Assembly: GCA_015956445.1 (NCBI GenBank)
Contig: WIUZ02000001.1
Coordinates: 4,216,001-4,280,000 of the forward strand
Source of the DNA: Thelephora terrestris
Taxonomy: Eukaryota; Basidiomycota; Agaricomycetes; Thelephorales; Thelephoraceae
Length of the DNA: 64,000 nt
Reading direction: 5' to 3'
Made by a program: the position numbers and the translations under genes. Positions 1 to 12,057 of the stretch are shown in pieces. The notes under the pieces were generated by a model, which saw only the letters and a list, made by a program, of their open reading frames with translations, was not told the origin of the DNA and ran no database searches. Numbering within the stretch: position 1 is the first letter of the stretch; every line of letters starts with the position of its first letter.

Positions 1-870
1 CGCGCCGATCGATTTCGCGATTTTCGAGGGGGGGACCCACTCGACCCTCTCATCTTCGCGAAATCAGGTGACTCTCGCTACCCCACAGAGACTTGCTCTG
101 TAATCAAATCAGTCAATTGATCACTTAGCGAGACGTCACGTTGACCCGTTTCTCATCCAGCGTTGTATGGGGTGCACCCACGAGCGTGTATGGGGTTATC
201 GTGGACCGCAAGGTTGGATTATGCATCCTTGGGTGACAAACCGGGAGGGTTGAACCCACACCTATGACAGTACGTGATCCGACGGGGGACTCTTCAACAC
301 CACTCGAGAGCGCAACCCACCACCGAACGATGTTTTGTTTCATTCACCTTCGAACCGTCGAGGAAGCGATCTACGGTGCCCGTTCCCGATCTGATCGACG
401 CCCCACGCCAGCGTGGACTCTCCACGTATCAGGGAGGACGTAGGTTGGTGTCATGGTTTGCGACACGTACGCACACGTATGGGTGGTGAGTAGCTTCTGG
501 GAAACGGCACTCGGCGTCCGCGATTCGATCTTGGGGCCCGGCATGACTAGCGATAGCTCCTTCCGCGTACCTGTTGCTTTTCGAGGTTATCCACTACCCG
601 CGATTCTCCTTCCCACAACGGGCGCAATCACCGGAAAGCTGTTCACCGGACGGGCCTGCCCACTGAATCCCCAATACAACGAACGTGAGGCGATCGTATT
701 CCCGTGAGGAGACTCCGGACACATTCGTAGCACGGGTAAAGGGTGCGAATTAAATAGCCCTTCAGCTTCATTCGTGGGGTGCACCCTAGATCAATCTGTT
801 CTCGATGATGTCGGGCGGTGTTTAATTCGTCATCAGGAACTCAGATCCTCTCCACGGCTGGCGCAAACTT
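1..870. other. No recognisable gene
   Basis: Only short overlapping open frames on both strands, with no domain, no splice-consistent chain of exons and no homology I recognise. The sequence is not repeated elsewhere in the window as far as I can see. Similarity to the downstream duplication starts at about 871. Confidence 0.5.
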
Positions 871-2905
871 GGAGATACCTCGTTGATTTTTCCGACGCCC
901 GCTATCCCTGGTGTTTGGGAGGAATACGGATTACGAAATCCAGGGTTTCCTTGCGCTCATCATGAGGATGAGCGGCAGCTCTTAGCGCTAAGAGTGTCTA
1001 AAGATACCACCTAGCAACGCCATATAAGTAAGTACCCCGCCATGAAGTTCTTCCAAAACTCTTTCGTGCGACGATTCCTTCCCGGCAAAAGTGACTCAGC
1101 CGTAGAGAGAGCTCAACGAGAGTGAAGTGGAAGCTGTGGCCACAAGCAACGCCATTGACACTCACACTCGTTTGCGACTGACTTTGGAACACAATACAGT
1201 TTCAAGAGAGCGTTTTAGCGCGGTTCTTAAAAGTTCCAGTGGAAGTAGACAACCCTTCTATAACTACTCCTTCTCCGGCTTGTAGTATCACCCACTAACT
1301 TCGAGTGTTGATGTAATGAATAGGACACGGTAGTGACATCGAGGATAACTTTTGCTGTTCACGATGGGATCCACCGCCAAATCCTCTCCATACTTCTCGA
1401 AGCGAAGATCAAGTGGGTCGACCGGAATGAACGATGTGTAAGTCCATGATATTTCACACAGATTGCCTACTAAACTCATCTACCTCGATCATCGGACAAG
1501 CGTCTCCGATTGGAATAGCTAGGTGATCCGTGCTCCACTCAGTAAGCGTCCCTTGGTGTTCGGTGCAAACTTCGACGATTCCAACCATTTCATTCAACAG
1601 CCAACGCGTTTCACGACTTGTCAGGACAAAAGAGATGGCCCCATATATTGCCCGGTGGTATATTGTAACCGCATCTATCGCATGTCGCGGTGTCCTTTGG
1701 GGAAGGGCTCGTAGTACTGTTCGTTACAGATTTCTTGCGCCGGACACCTTTGGTTTCCTTCCTGGGTTTTGGGAGAGTCGATAGGCCCCGTGACGCTTCG
1801 GTCTTTGCGGAGGCTGATGCAACGACTGGGGTGGATGTCGGTTGGGACGGCGGCTGCGTTGCGGGGGTGGGGGGTTGTAGTTGTGGAGTAAGGTCCTCAC
1901 TGCTCTGATGCTGCGTGTTAGGATCCGGTTGTGGGCCATCCGTCACCTTCACCAACATCCTCTGGCGACGTTGCTGAATAGACGTCTCAAGGACCAGCTC
2001 CATGGCTGCCGCACGGTGTGGATGTTTGCCCGAGCAGGAACCCTCAATAACGTCGCAGAGTAAGGTGCGATCAACCAAAGGTTTCAACCTGGAACAGAAC
2101 AGGTCGTGTTCCATTCCTCTGATATCCTTGTGCCTGCCGTGTGAAGTTCGCATCAATGCAATGAACCGCCGTGAGTTGTGGTGTTGAGCAGGTAGAGTAT
2201 ATTCTATACTACTACATGGCGTACTCTAGTTCTTACCTGAGAGGGGAAGATATAGTAGTGCAAGTGGGAGAGAGAGAGAGAGAAGCGATTGATTGATCTA
2301 TGGACACATGAGGGGTATATATACTATCTACTCTATTTTCGTCACATCTATACAGTGTGACTGATGCATGGTCCGTGCGGCGGCTTAAGGCACGCGCGCG
2401 TCATACCGATCGATCGGGTCACTGATGCGACACCGTTCCTTCGGGTCGCTTATTCAGCGCTCTCCGGCATCGGCTCTCGCACGAAGCGGTAGAGCCGGTT
2501 GACCCGTTGCCGGGCACAGACCTTCGGTTCAACATGTGGAGTTGCTTACTCTGCAGTGAAGGGAGAGAACAGCTCTTCTATGATATTGTTCTCGTCCAGG
2601 TTGGACCGAATGCTTTTGAAGGCAATATCACAAAGACCGGTCAATCCGACCTGAGCGAAAGGGCCATTGGTATCCCCACCGCTCAGAAGATGTGTAAGAC
2701 AAACCTTGTTCGCTAGGAAGTACACGGACTTGGGAGAACACGGCTGGAACGTGGTAAAGGCAACAGGAGGGAGTGGGGAATTGAGCCCTTCAGGGTCCTG
2801 CAGAGGCTTCGGTTCACCCTCGGAGTGCCCATTCTGGTCATCCTTGGAAAGGTCCACACCCCTAGAACTGATGGCAGCGAATGTGATTTGACCGGTGTAC
2901 ACGTA
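871..2905. repeat. Segmental duplication, copy A
   Basis: From about 871 the sequence is closely similar to 5975-7696, in the same orientation and about 5.1 kb apart. The shared block covers a gene-less flank and the 3' half of a BTB gene on the minus strand. Copy A carries an extra stretch of about 330 bp (2187-2512) that copy B lacks. Substitutions and small indels are scattered throughout, so the duplication is not recent. Confidence 0.8.
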
Positions 2906-4684
2906 AAGAAATATGGCACTCCAGCTGTGCCGGAGGGTCAGCGAAATAGAAGCGTATTTGTGCTGAATGAATGACCCACGTCTTCGCTGCCCTGTGATTC
3001 AAAAGAAGGGCGGGATCAAGCGGAAAGTCCATGGGTGTAGGGCTCTCCCTAACGCTGGAAGGAGTGAACTAAGCTCACAGAGGGAAGTGAATATCGACAA
3101 ACCATTTGAAGCGTGGGTAACGCTCGATGGAGTCCTCTTGGTCGGATTTTTCGACGTCAATATCGCTGTCGTACCCATCCATACCTTGAAGGGACGTCCT
3201 TTGTGACCCGAGTTTTGAGGAACCTGGAAAGACAGATCAGCAGTCCATACAACTAATGCTAGCGAGGGACTCACATGTCACCAATCTAGACATGAGATTT
3301 TTATCCACCCTACTGCAGAAATAGATTGGCCGAAGCTTGGGGCTACTGGTGGTTGATCTCGATTCCACTGCATAAAACTGGGAATCGAGGAACGTGCCAC
3401 TAGATAGAGAGCTGATGAGTGCCCTCCTGAGTCCTGCCCATTCTTCGCCAGGGACCCGCTCGACGGACGCGGCCACGGCGAGGGGTGTCTCTTTGACAGA
3501 CTCATCGCTCTCCATGAGCTCATAAAGGGTTGAAATGACATGCCCCCCATACGGCAACTTTCCGTGGGTATAACATTTGACCTTTTCCTTGAACGACGCC
3601 AAAGTTGTTCCAGGCTCTGAGGACAACAGTACACGTGCCAATTGCCTGAGCTCGAGCTCTCTCAGTTTAGGGTACCTATCAATCGGTAAGGCTCAGTTAT
3701 CACGAGGGAAGCGGAGAACGAACCATGAGGTGTATTTACTGAACACTTCCTCAGTGATGTCGCACTTGAACAGATCTTGCTGGATCTGTCGTAGCGCGAG
3801 TTCTTTCAACTCTGGAATCTCGTACTGTATACAGTGTTGATCCTAGTTTTCATGGACCACAGAATGGATAGTTACCTTGTCAGCGAGTCTGTAGACGGAT
3901 TTTGGTGATGGTTTGGGGATTCCGTATGGCTCTGACACGGTTTCTCGGGTGCGGGCTTCGCGTCTTTCCGTGGATCCCCACGGTGCGAACTCAATCTCGT
4001 TTGTATACAAATAACGAAGCAACGCCTGGAATCTGGCTCAGGGAACTATCAGTACATATGCCGAAACAATGGAATATTGACTGACGTGGTGAAGGCGACA
4101 TCCTCGATAACAATGACCTTTCCAACATGAGCGGAAGGTGCAGGATTCGTTTCGTCCTTTGTGTCGGATGATTCTGAGAACAGAGAATTGAATTCCGAGA
4201 CGGAAATTATATCTGAAGCTTGGGAGTCGTTGCTCTTCGCATCCGGAATTTCGAAGGCAACAGGTTCTGGGTAATTTCCTGATTTCCCTCCCGCAACTTG
4301 AGATGCAGCTGTGGGTCCATCGTCCAAGTCCGAGGCATCCTCATCGTCATCTTCAAGATCACTGTCTTCGTCATAGTCATAGCCGCTTGTGTAAGGTTCC
4401 CTCTCTGTCGGAAATCTCACTCTCAGATTCTCCTTGGTTTTCCTGTCGTCAAGCACTGTCAACGGATCAGTTTAGGATCTCGAGTGGCTGAAGGGGGAGA
4501 TCGTACGGGCACCAAGTCGCGGTACACGCTTCGCGACGTGTTCGTTAACAAAAAGCGCTTTCGGTCCTCCAATGCTCCCAGGATTAGATCTGCGCTTGGA
4601 GAAGACCCAGAACTTGACATCAACAAATGTTCCAGACGTGATCGAATCTCTGAGGGCCTCTTGCAGTGGGGTTGGAATAGTCAT
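1611..4684 (-). CDS. BTB/POZ-domain protein, copy A (probably decayed)
   Basis: Minus-strand gene of an agaric-expanded BTB family with two BTB-like units. The start (ATG near 4684) leads into a unit with SITSGTFVDVKFWVFSKR, the usual first strand of these domains, then an acidic low-complexity stretch (near 4300-4400) and the block ending in SPKSVYRLADK-like residues near 3900. The second unit runs from about 3640 (GTFLDSQFYAVESR) to 2546 (CSPKSVYFLANK, then ENNIIEELFSPFTAE). A proline-rich tail with one CxxC pair ends at 1611. Function in this family is unknown; BTB folds mediate protein-protein contacts. The exon chain crosses a 330-bp insertion, and its splice acceptor, kept in copy B as CACAG, reads CACGG here. 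I therefore think the tail is disconnected. Exons are not fully resolved. Confidence 0.6.
2187..2512. other. Insertion unique to BTB copy A
   Basis: About 330 bp lie between two sequences that are adjacent in copy B (around 7320-7330). It contains a short GA repeat (about 2265-2285), AT-rich stretches and a GC-rich end. I see no coding frame, no clear target duplication and only very short end complementarity (GTTGA / TCAAC). It falls in the intron preceding the BTB tail exon and may have destroyed the splice acceptor. Confidence 0.55.
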
Positions 4685-4699
4685 GGCCAAGTCTAGATT

Positions 4700-5187
4700 T
4701 TACAGGATCTTGAGCAGTTCGAGATCTAGGTCAAGTGTAGGGAGTACACGTGGTGTGGCGGGCGGCGCGAGCTTGGCGTCTATAAGATGACCCGATCCGT
4801 GTTGCCTGACATTCCTGTCCATCGCTAGCACACAGCGGCGTGTGCTTGCCCCCCCCCTACACAACAAGAAGCAGCTAAACCCCAAAGTCTGATTCGGTCC
4901 AAGTTCGAGGTCCCAGGTAATGATATCCTCGGCATTGCCCGCCTGCCTCCGCGGCCAGAGTCATTATTGCGTTGATTGATGCATAGCAGTGTTTACATCC
5001 GATCAAACGAGAATGGTAGATCCTTATGGGGCTTTCATAAGGGATCGACGGAGGCTTTGAGGCCTCGTTGAAGGTTTCTTCCGAAGATGTCTGTCGGGAC
5101 ACCTGCCACGTGCCATTTGGCAGATTGGCTGCCAGCACTGCCCTGGAATAGCTCACGAGCTGTTACTCGGGACACCACCAAGTCGCT
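4700..5187. other. No recognisable gene
   Basis: Upstream of BTB copy A. There is an oligo-C run at about 4850-4857 and no supported exon. It ends at the G-alpha remnant at 5188. Confidence 0.45.
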
Positions 5188-5415
5188 ATGCCCTCCGTCG
5201 AAAAGCCCCAAAACCCATTCATACAGGACACACTCCTCCATGAAGGTGAATCTCCGGAGGAAATGTTACGACGCAAGCGAGAGGAAGCGCGTGCCAAGGA
5301 GGTCAGCGACGCCATCGACGAGCAGCTACGACGGGAATCCAGGCAGCACCCGTACCGATACGCAGGCACGTCAAGGGTTCGTGCCCGGTATGTCTCACGA
5401 AGGGACTTGGATTGA
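5188..5415 (+). pseudogene. Orphan N-terminal fragment of a basidiomycete G-alpha-like gene
   Basis: A 75-codon frame starting MPSVEKPQNPF and containing REEARAKEVSDAIDEQLRRE. That charged helix is the usual N-terminal segment of the expanded basidiomycete heterotrimeric G-protein alpha family, where it lies just before the P-loop. Here the similarity stops near 5345 and no GxxxxGKST P-loop follows in any frame, so this is a 5' fragment. A G-alpha-like gene lacking its own N-terminus lies at 26540-28025. The match rests on recalled family sequences, so it is moderate. Confidence 0.45.
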
Positions 5416-5974
5416 TTCCGGTGGACGCTCAGACGTTTGTGGACCACCTTGGAAGCGGAAGATGTCGACGGTTCGTCCTTGCATTCGTCCATCAGTGTTT
5501 GAACTGATTTCGAGGCTGGGTCTAGTCATAGTTGAGCGTTTAACAGTCGTCTTGCTGTTTTCGTGCTTTCCATTGGTGGACGTCAGTTTGTACGGGATCG
5601 AGGTAGTCCGCGTGGATGCGCCACGTTCAAGTGACGCTTCTCTGCTTGCCATGAACGACGTCTACACCATCTCAAGCTGGTTCACCGAGTGCGCCTTCGG
5701 CAACAGAAATCTTGTTGACAATGGTTATGCGCAACTTCTTACACTCCTTCTCGTCAATCCTTTTTACATTAGACGGTACAGATGAAACCTTGGGGCGCAT
5801 AGCTCAACTGGTTGGTAGATGTTCGGACTGTTCTTCTTCCGGCCGTAAGCCTCGTTGAGGAAACGTCTCTTGACCTGGCCTCCCTGCTCAGTTGTGTGGT
5901 TTAGTGGACCCGGTCTCGTGTTTCCGCTGTTGATAAAATCCCTCCATCCCATTTCGTCTTCCTCCCGATCTGGG
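5416..5974. other. No recognisable gene
   Basis: A plus-strand open frame reaches 5785, but it has no domain and no intron signals that join it to other exons. A short tRNA-like stretch near 5797-5835 has a D-arm-like sequence but no T arm. Confidence 0.4.
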
Positions 5975-7696
5975 AGGATACCTCGTTGATTTTTCCGACG
6001 CCCGCTATCCCTGGTGTATGAGAGAAATACGGATTACAAAATCCAGGGTGTCCTTGCGTCTCATCATGAGGACGAGCGGCAGCTCTTAGCGGCTAATAAA
6101 AGTGTCTGAAGATGCTTACCACCTAGCGGCCGCCATATAAGTGACTATACCCCGCCATGACGTTCTCCCAAAACCTCCTCGCGTGCGACGTTTCCTTCCC
6201 GGCAAAACGTGACCTCAGCCGTAGAGAGAGCCCAACGAGAGTGAAGTGGAAGCTGTGGCCATAAGCAACGCCATTGACACTCACACCCGGGCCCGTTTGC
6301 GACTGGCTTTGGGACACAATGCGGTTATAATAGAGAGTTTTTGGCGCGGTTCTTCAAAGCTCCAGTGGAAGTAAACAACCCTTTTATAACTACTCGACAT
6401 CGGCTGCCGTGGGCTGCTCCTTCTCCGGCTTGTAGTTTCACCCACTGATTTCTAGTGTTGATGTAATGAATAGGACACGGCAGTGTCATCGAGGATAACT
6501 TTTGCTGTTCACAATGGGATCCATCCCCAAAGCATTTGCATAGTACTTTTCCAAAAATTAAGTGGGCTCAACCCAAGTGAACGATGTGTAAGTCGATGAC
6601 ATTTCGCACAAATTGCCTACTAAAATCATATGTATCAGACACAAGCGTCTCCGATTGGAATAGCTGGGTAATCTGTGCTTCAACGGTTGAGCTTCCCTTA
6701 GTATTCGATACAAACGTCGATGATTCCAACTTTTCAGTCCCACAGCCAACGCGTTTCACACCCTTCTAATACAAACCAGGGCATGGCTCCATGAGCCCGG
6801 CGGTATCCTGTCACCGCATTTATCGCATGTCCGGGTGTCCTTTGTGGAAGGGTTCGTCGTGATTTTCGTCACAGATTTCTTGCGCCGGACACCTTTGATT
6901 TCCTTCCCGGGTTCTGGGACAGTCGATAGGCCTCGTGACGCTTCCGAGGTCTTTGGGGAGGCTGATACAACGACTGGTTTAGATTTCGATTGAGATGGCG
7001 GCTGCGTTGCGGGCGTGGGGGGTTGTAGTTTTGGAGTAAGATCCTCACTGCTCTGATGCTGCATGTTAGGATCCGGTTGTGGGTCCTTCACCTTCACCAA
7101 CATCCTCTCGCGACGTTGCTGAATAGACCTTTCAAGGACAAGCTCCATGGCTGCCGCACGGTGTGGATGTTCGCCCAAGCAGGAATCCTCGATGATGTCA
7201 AAGAGTAAAGTGCGATCAACCAAAGGTTTCAACTTGGAACAGAACAGGTCGTGTTCCCTTTCTCTGATATCCTTGTGCCTGCCGCGTGAAGTTCGCATCA
7301 ATGCGATGAACTGCTGTGAGTTGTAGAGTTGCTTACTCTGCAGTGAAGGGAGAGAACAGCTCTTCTACGATATTGTTTTCGTCCAGGTTGGACCAGAGGT
7401 ATTCGAAGGCAATATCACAAAGACCGGCCAATCCGACCTGAGCGAAAGGGCCATTGGTACCCACCGCTCAGAAGAAGTGTAAGACAAACCTTGTTCGCTA
7501 GGAAGTACACGGACTTGGGAGAACACGGCTGTACCGTGGTCAAGGCAACAGGGGGGAGTGGGGAATTGAGCCCTTCTGGGTCCTGCATAGGCTTCGGTTC
7601 ACCCTCGGAGTGCCCATTCTGAACATCCTTGGAAAGGCCCACACCCCTGGTAGAACTGATGGCGGCGAATGCGATTTGACCGGTGTACACGTAAAG
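5975..7696. repeat. Segmental duplication, copy B
   Basis: Same order and orientation as 871-2905 but without the 330-bp insertion. Similarity to copy A ends exactly where the palindrome begins (after the shared CCGGTGTACACGTAAAG, around 7680-7696); copy A continues into the rest of the BTB gene. Confidence 0.8.
6756..7696 (-). pseudogene. BTB/POZ protein copy B, 5'-truncated at palindrome
   Basis: Minus-strand C-terminal half of the same BTB family. From 7690 it has the SPKSVYFLANK block, then the ENNI(V)EELFSPF region near 7350-7400. After a candidate short intron follows the tail ORF (7301-6756) with RGRHKDIREREHDLF, a proline-rich linker and one CxxC pair. The first BTB-like unit and the start of the second are missing, because at 7696 the gene runs into the palindrome. 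Without a start and N-terminal domain it is a broken copy. Compared with copies A and C, it keeps the splice acceptor CACAG before the tail exon. Confidence 0.75.
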
Positions 7697-8855
7697 CAGT
7701 AGTCCTTATTAAAAACATTAATGTTTTAGGAGTTTTTGTCGCAAATTTGAATGATTTTTCTCATGAGTTTTTGAATGGCCTGAGGGGGGATATTTTACTC
7801 ATAAAGTTTTAATGGAAATTATGGGGGGGACTGGGACCCAGCTTGCTGGGCACTGGTGCTCCCAATTAGGCAGGTGCCGACAGTGTGGGTGGCCCGGGAG
7901 AGTGGATTGCTTATATAATAAAAATTAAAAAATTCAGGGAAATTCCAGAAAATTCCAGAAAAATTCCAAAAATTATTAGAAAATTCCCACGGGTGTCAGG
8001 GAGGGCAGAAAATGAAAAATGGACTGTGGGAATTTCCGATCAAAATTTCCCAAAAAGGAAATTTTTGATGGCTTACATAAGCAACTCAAAAATGATTTTG
8101 ATATTGAATTTCCTTTTTGGGAAATTTTGATGGCTGACATAAGCAGGTCATGTGACTGAAAAAAGTGGGTGTTGCTTATGTAATCAGGTCATGTGACCGA
8201 CCAAAAAAGGAAAGTTTTGATGGCTTACATAAGCATCTCAAAAATGCTTTTGGAGGGGTCTTTCCTAAAAAGGAAATTCCTTTTTAGGAAAGACCCCTCC
8301 AAAAGCATTTTTGAGATGCTTATGTAAGCCATCAAAACTTTCCTTTTTTGGTCGGTCACATGACCTGATTACATAAGCAACACCCACTTTTTTCAGTCAC
8401 ATGACCTGCTTATGTCAGCCATCAAAATTTCCCAAAAAGGAAATTCAATATCAAAATCATTTTTGAGTTGCTTATGTAAGCCATCAAAAATTTCCTTTTT
8501 GGGAAATTTTGATCGGAAATTCCCACAGTCCATTTTTCATTTTCTGCCCTCCCTGACACCCGTGGGAATTTTCTAATAATTTTTGGAATTTTTCTGGAAT
8601 TTTCTGGAATTTCCCTGAATTTTTTAATTTTTATTATATAAGCAATCCACTCTCCCGGGCCACCCACACTGTCGGCACCTGCCTAATTGGGAGCACCAGT
8701 GCCCAGCAAGCTGGGTCCCAGTCCCCCCCATAATTTCCATTAAAACTTTATGAGTAAAATATCCCCCCTCAGGCCATTCAAAAACTCATGAGAAAAATCA
8801 TTCAAATTTGCGACAAAAACTCCTAAAACATTAATGTTTTTAATAAGGACTACTG
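7697..8855. repeat. 1159-bp palindrome (two 579-bp arms around one base)
   Basis: The left arm starts CAGTAGTCCTTATTAAAAAC and the right arm ends with its exact complement at 8855. Paired positions sum to 16552 from the ends to the centre at 8276, and I found no mismatch in the segments compared. An 81-codon frame appears identically at 7885-8130 (+) and 8422-8667 (-), as expected of a perfect inverted repeat; I do not regard it as a gene. Each arm holds smaller repeats (several copies of GATGGCTTACATAAGCA-like sequence, AATTCC-rich stretches). The ends look like terminal inverted repeats, but the flanks (BTB gene left, internal part of the 3.3-kb element right) share no target duplication. 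A foldback element or a chimeric-read artefact are both possible. Confidence 0.9.
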
Positions 8856-9137
8856 GATCGTCTCTCTGAGACGTTCGGCGTCCACCTTCTGGACGACCTC
8901 CAAGATCTAGAAGCTGTTAGCTGGACATCAACGCCCAAACGAACGTGCCTCTACCTAGAGGCGGGAGTTAGCGCTAATACACAAAGCTCTAACTCTCCCC
9001 CATACCTGATCATCGGTGGTATAGGGAGTTCCAGCCGCGTTGGCATAGGTCTTACGGGCGGCGGCACGACGGTCAATGCGAGAGATGGTGGAGATACCGT
9101 TGGCGACTTTGTACGTATAGTTGTTGGGGAAGGACAT
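8856..9137 (-). pseudogene. 5' remnant of the element's coiled-coil gene (copy T)
   Basis: The start codon at 9137 opens exon 1 (MSFPNNYTYKVANG...), 44 codons as in the other copies, followed by the same GT donor, intron and AG acceptor. Exon 2 then runs only about 17 codons before the palindrome. The protein differs from the other copies by several conservative changes (for example YTYK for HTYK), showing independent divergence of this copy. Confidence 0.7.
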
Positions 9138-10512
9138 GTTTTGGTAAGAGGATGGGAAGTTGCTGGTGTTGCTGATCAAGGATGGCTCCAAGAAGACGTC
9201 CTTCTTATAGCCTAGATCGGTGATCCTTCACGTGACCTACCTCGACGAACCTCATTGGTCCGGGTCACATCAACTTCCGCCACTGTACCATCACCGTTGG
9301 CTTACTACATCAAGCTGACACCTCGGCCTGCGGGACGGCCTTGGAAGAACTTCGTTCCGGAACGCCTAGAACGCGCGCGCACTAAAAATAGGTCTCAAGA
9401 CCCTGATGACCCCTTTATGACATCACGAACCCCTTTTACGACCCCTCATGACTTTACGATTACGACCAACCCTGGACCCTGATCACACACGTGGACAGTC
9501 ACATCACAGTCTCCTAACCGGAGGAAGGAATCGCCGTTATTCGGAAGCATTGCCTTAGGATTCTTCTGGTTAGCCCAGCGCATGTGGAGTAGCCGTTAGC
9601 GTGAAACGCCGGCGAATCTGTAATCCCTTATGTCCCATGAGTCTAGGCCCTCGCTCCTCATGTTCGGACGCACGATAAGGTTACCACTAGTCCGTGATGC
9701 TGTTACCGCCTACAGACAACAAGGGATGCTGCATGGTCTCTATCTTTGGCCTCTCCAAAGGAAGCATCCAAGAAGATTCTCACCTGACCCTTGGGTGTGA
9801 TCCCCAGGTACGAACTTTCATGACCTCATGCCCCTTTTTCTTTTAGGACTAGTGTTATCTTTACCCCTATGTTTCATGCGGACATTCGTTATCTTTTATG
9901 CAATCCTTCACACGCTAGTAAGGCCCTTTGTCCTTTATTCTCCCACGCGTCATATTTGTTCGCTTCCCTTACTTAGCGTTCTCACACTCCTTATCTCCCT
10001 TTGTTCGGACTTGATAAGGGTATATTAGGGTATTGACGTCATGGCCACTCCTTTAGTATAAGTAGCAACTGTGGCTGTATCGCAGTACCTTAGTTTTGTT
10101 ACCTCAGGAAATCCTCTGCCCTTCTCAGCCCAGTTGCAGTTAAGGACAAGTCAGAGTTTCTTGTTTGACCCAAGACATCCCCATCTGCTCTCCCTCCCGC
10201 TCTGCGCTTCAACTGCGCCTCGTAACTATAGAACCCCAGCGTTCAACATATAGAACACCTCGAGCGTCCAGTCGAACACCTGGTGGAGTCATCAAATCCT
10301 GTTGTAGGGATAAACCCTTGTCTGTTAAACCGAACGAAGTACGGTTTAGGTTGGGTTTCTCTTTAGGATTTCGACCTGACTTGTAGTGACCTCGGACAAC
10401 CTACCGGAAGAATAGAGACGTGATCGTTCTCTCACAAGCTAGTTGGACTAGTGAGTACTCTGCGGAGTCGGCTCAGTGCACTGGTAGTTGTTGGGGTAGA
10501 GTGGCCCTGACA
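8856..10512 (-). mobile_element. Truncated copy (T) of the TGTCAGG/CCTGACA element
   Basis: Closely similar to 17059-18717, in the same orientation as copy L. It keeps the outer end (finishing GGCCCTGACA at 10512) and the beginning of the element's gene, but is cut inside exon 2 by the palindrome at 8855. The next five bases, CTGTT, would be its target duplication; the partner is lost with the missing half. It was inserted into the 3' part of the gene at 10513-12057. Confidence 0.8.
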
Positions 10513-12057
10513 CTGTTGCGAGGCGACGGGTAAGCCGGGAGATGGCGAGGCTCGATCCTGCTCCTCAGGGTTGGGAGCGGGCAACGACAGGGAGGGGTGG
10601 TCATTCTCAGGTGAGCTAGGTGGGGATTGATGGGAGTCGTTCAAAGGTGTGCTTGAAGAATGATCGTGGGTCCCCTCAGCAGCCAGTGGGGGAGGGGTGT
10701 CGCCTGCGGGACCAGGAATCTGGGGAACGGCAGTCACTTCCGGAGTGGTGGTCGTGTTGATGGAAGCAGGCTGTTCATCACCAGTGGATTCTTCGGCGGC
10801 AGGTTCTTTGAGGGCAGAAGGTTCTTTGATGGCAACGGACTCTTCTTGATTGGACTCCTCGGCAACGGTGGGGTCAGAAATGTCCAAACGGGGTGGGACC
10901 GCATTCATGACATGGGTCGAGTACCCACTACGCCTCGAAATCTCCTCCTCGGCTAGTGGACCGTCAGCAAGATGTTCCCTCTTGAGGAAAGACTACTAAC
11001 AGTACGTGGTACGCAGCCAGTGGACAAAATTGTCATGGAGTGTCTGATATCCTTCCCAGGCCTTCGAAAACGGTAGGTTGGCGGTCCTTGATCGCCCGGT
11101 GACATATCTACAATGGTGGTTAGCGTTGTCAAAGGCAAAGCAACGGCATGACTTACAGGTGCGTACCAATCTTCCCATCATGAGCGGGGATAGGCCCGCC
11201 AACGAGGAGGATAGCTTTCATCCCTGTGGTCCTCTCAACCTCCTCTAGCGCAACTTGAAGAGTGCTGGGAAGAACGTTCATGATGCTGTCGGTCATGTTA
11301 GTTAATAGGGTCACGCGAAGATAGAAAGAACTTTACCTTTGAATATACTGATTCTCGGCCATCAGTTTGTCTTCGCCCTCGGCCAGACATGCTTCCCATG
11401 GACGCAGAGCGAGATTAATCCGGGTTTGTGTCTCCTCATCAATCCAAGCTTGAAGCTCAAGTTTCTCTTCCACAGTGAGTAGTGAGACCTTCTGCCGCAT
11501 GACCCCGTTGTGGAAGAGCATCCGGTTGTTAAAGTCGGCGGCTTGGAGCATGAATGGTGTCAGCTGCTGGACAACGTCTGGTGATTTGCGGCGCTTCCAT
11601 AAGTCGTCGACCTCCTTGCGTAGTGGCGACTCCTCTGGGCGAGAGAATCGAACGGAGTAAGCCTGATGTAGTTGCAGGGGGAGGGGCCTCCGGCTGTTTT
11701 TCCCAGATAAGTCGAGGACAGGCTTGGGCTTAGAGGGGGTAGGGTTGCGCTTGCGTGCATTTTTGAACCAATCAGAGATTTGCTGACGCGGGAAAGTTAG
11801 CACAGGTCGTGCTCAGATGACACAGATTCACTTACACGTTCCCTATGACTGTAAGCAACTGCCTCAGCAGCAGCTGGGGTCCGGTTGTCCATGAAGTCGC
11901 TCTGGAGCACCGGCGGTGGCCATAGTTTCGCGAAATCACGTGCGACAGATGCGTAGAATTGCTTGAGGCCGTTGCCAGCTTTTTCGGCGTCGAGTCCGGG
12001 TAGGCGCTGTTCAAGGTATTCGAGCTGTTCAGGCGTTGACCAGGTCCCGCGACCCAT
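10513..12057 (-). pseudogene. WF-N-R helix protein of unknown function, 3' end lost to insertion
   Basis: Five exons on the minus strand: 12057-11836, 11782-11337, 11285-11157, 11107-11001 and 10952-10513, all GT-AG and in phase, giving 448 codons before the insertion. The protein starts MGRGTWSTPEQLEYLEQRLP. Across the first intron it has QISDWFKNARKR, which resembles the recognition helix of TALE-type homeodomains (WFxNxR), and the N-terminal TPEQLEYLE resembles homeodomain helix 1, although the spacing is far longer than in a homeodomain. A middle segment (MKAILLVGGPIPAHDGK) and a Pro/Ser/Thr/Glu-rich tail follow. I recall related hypothetical proteins as common in agaric genomes, without a function. 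The tail is interrupted at 10512 by element T; the frame continues 24 codons into the element before a stop. It lies head to head with 12367-13616. Confidence 0.65.

Noticed and set aside
5797-5850. tRNA-like sequence (CATAGCTCAACTGGTT)
   Set aside because: A D-arm-like stretch is present but no T arm or paired acceptor stem follows within tRNA length.
7885-8667. Two identical 81-residue proteins on opposite strands
   Set aside because: They are the same sequence read on the two arms of the palindrome, with low-complexity content and no start context; not genes.
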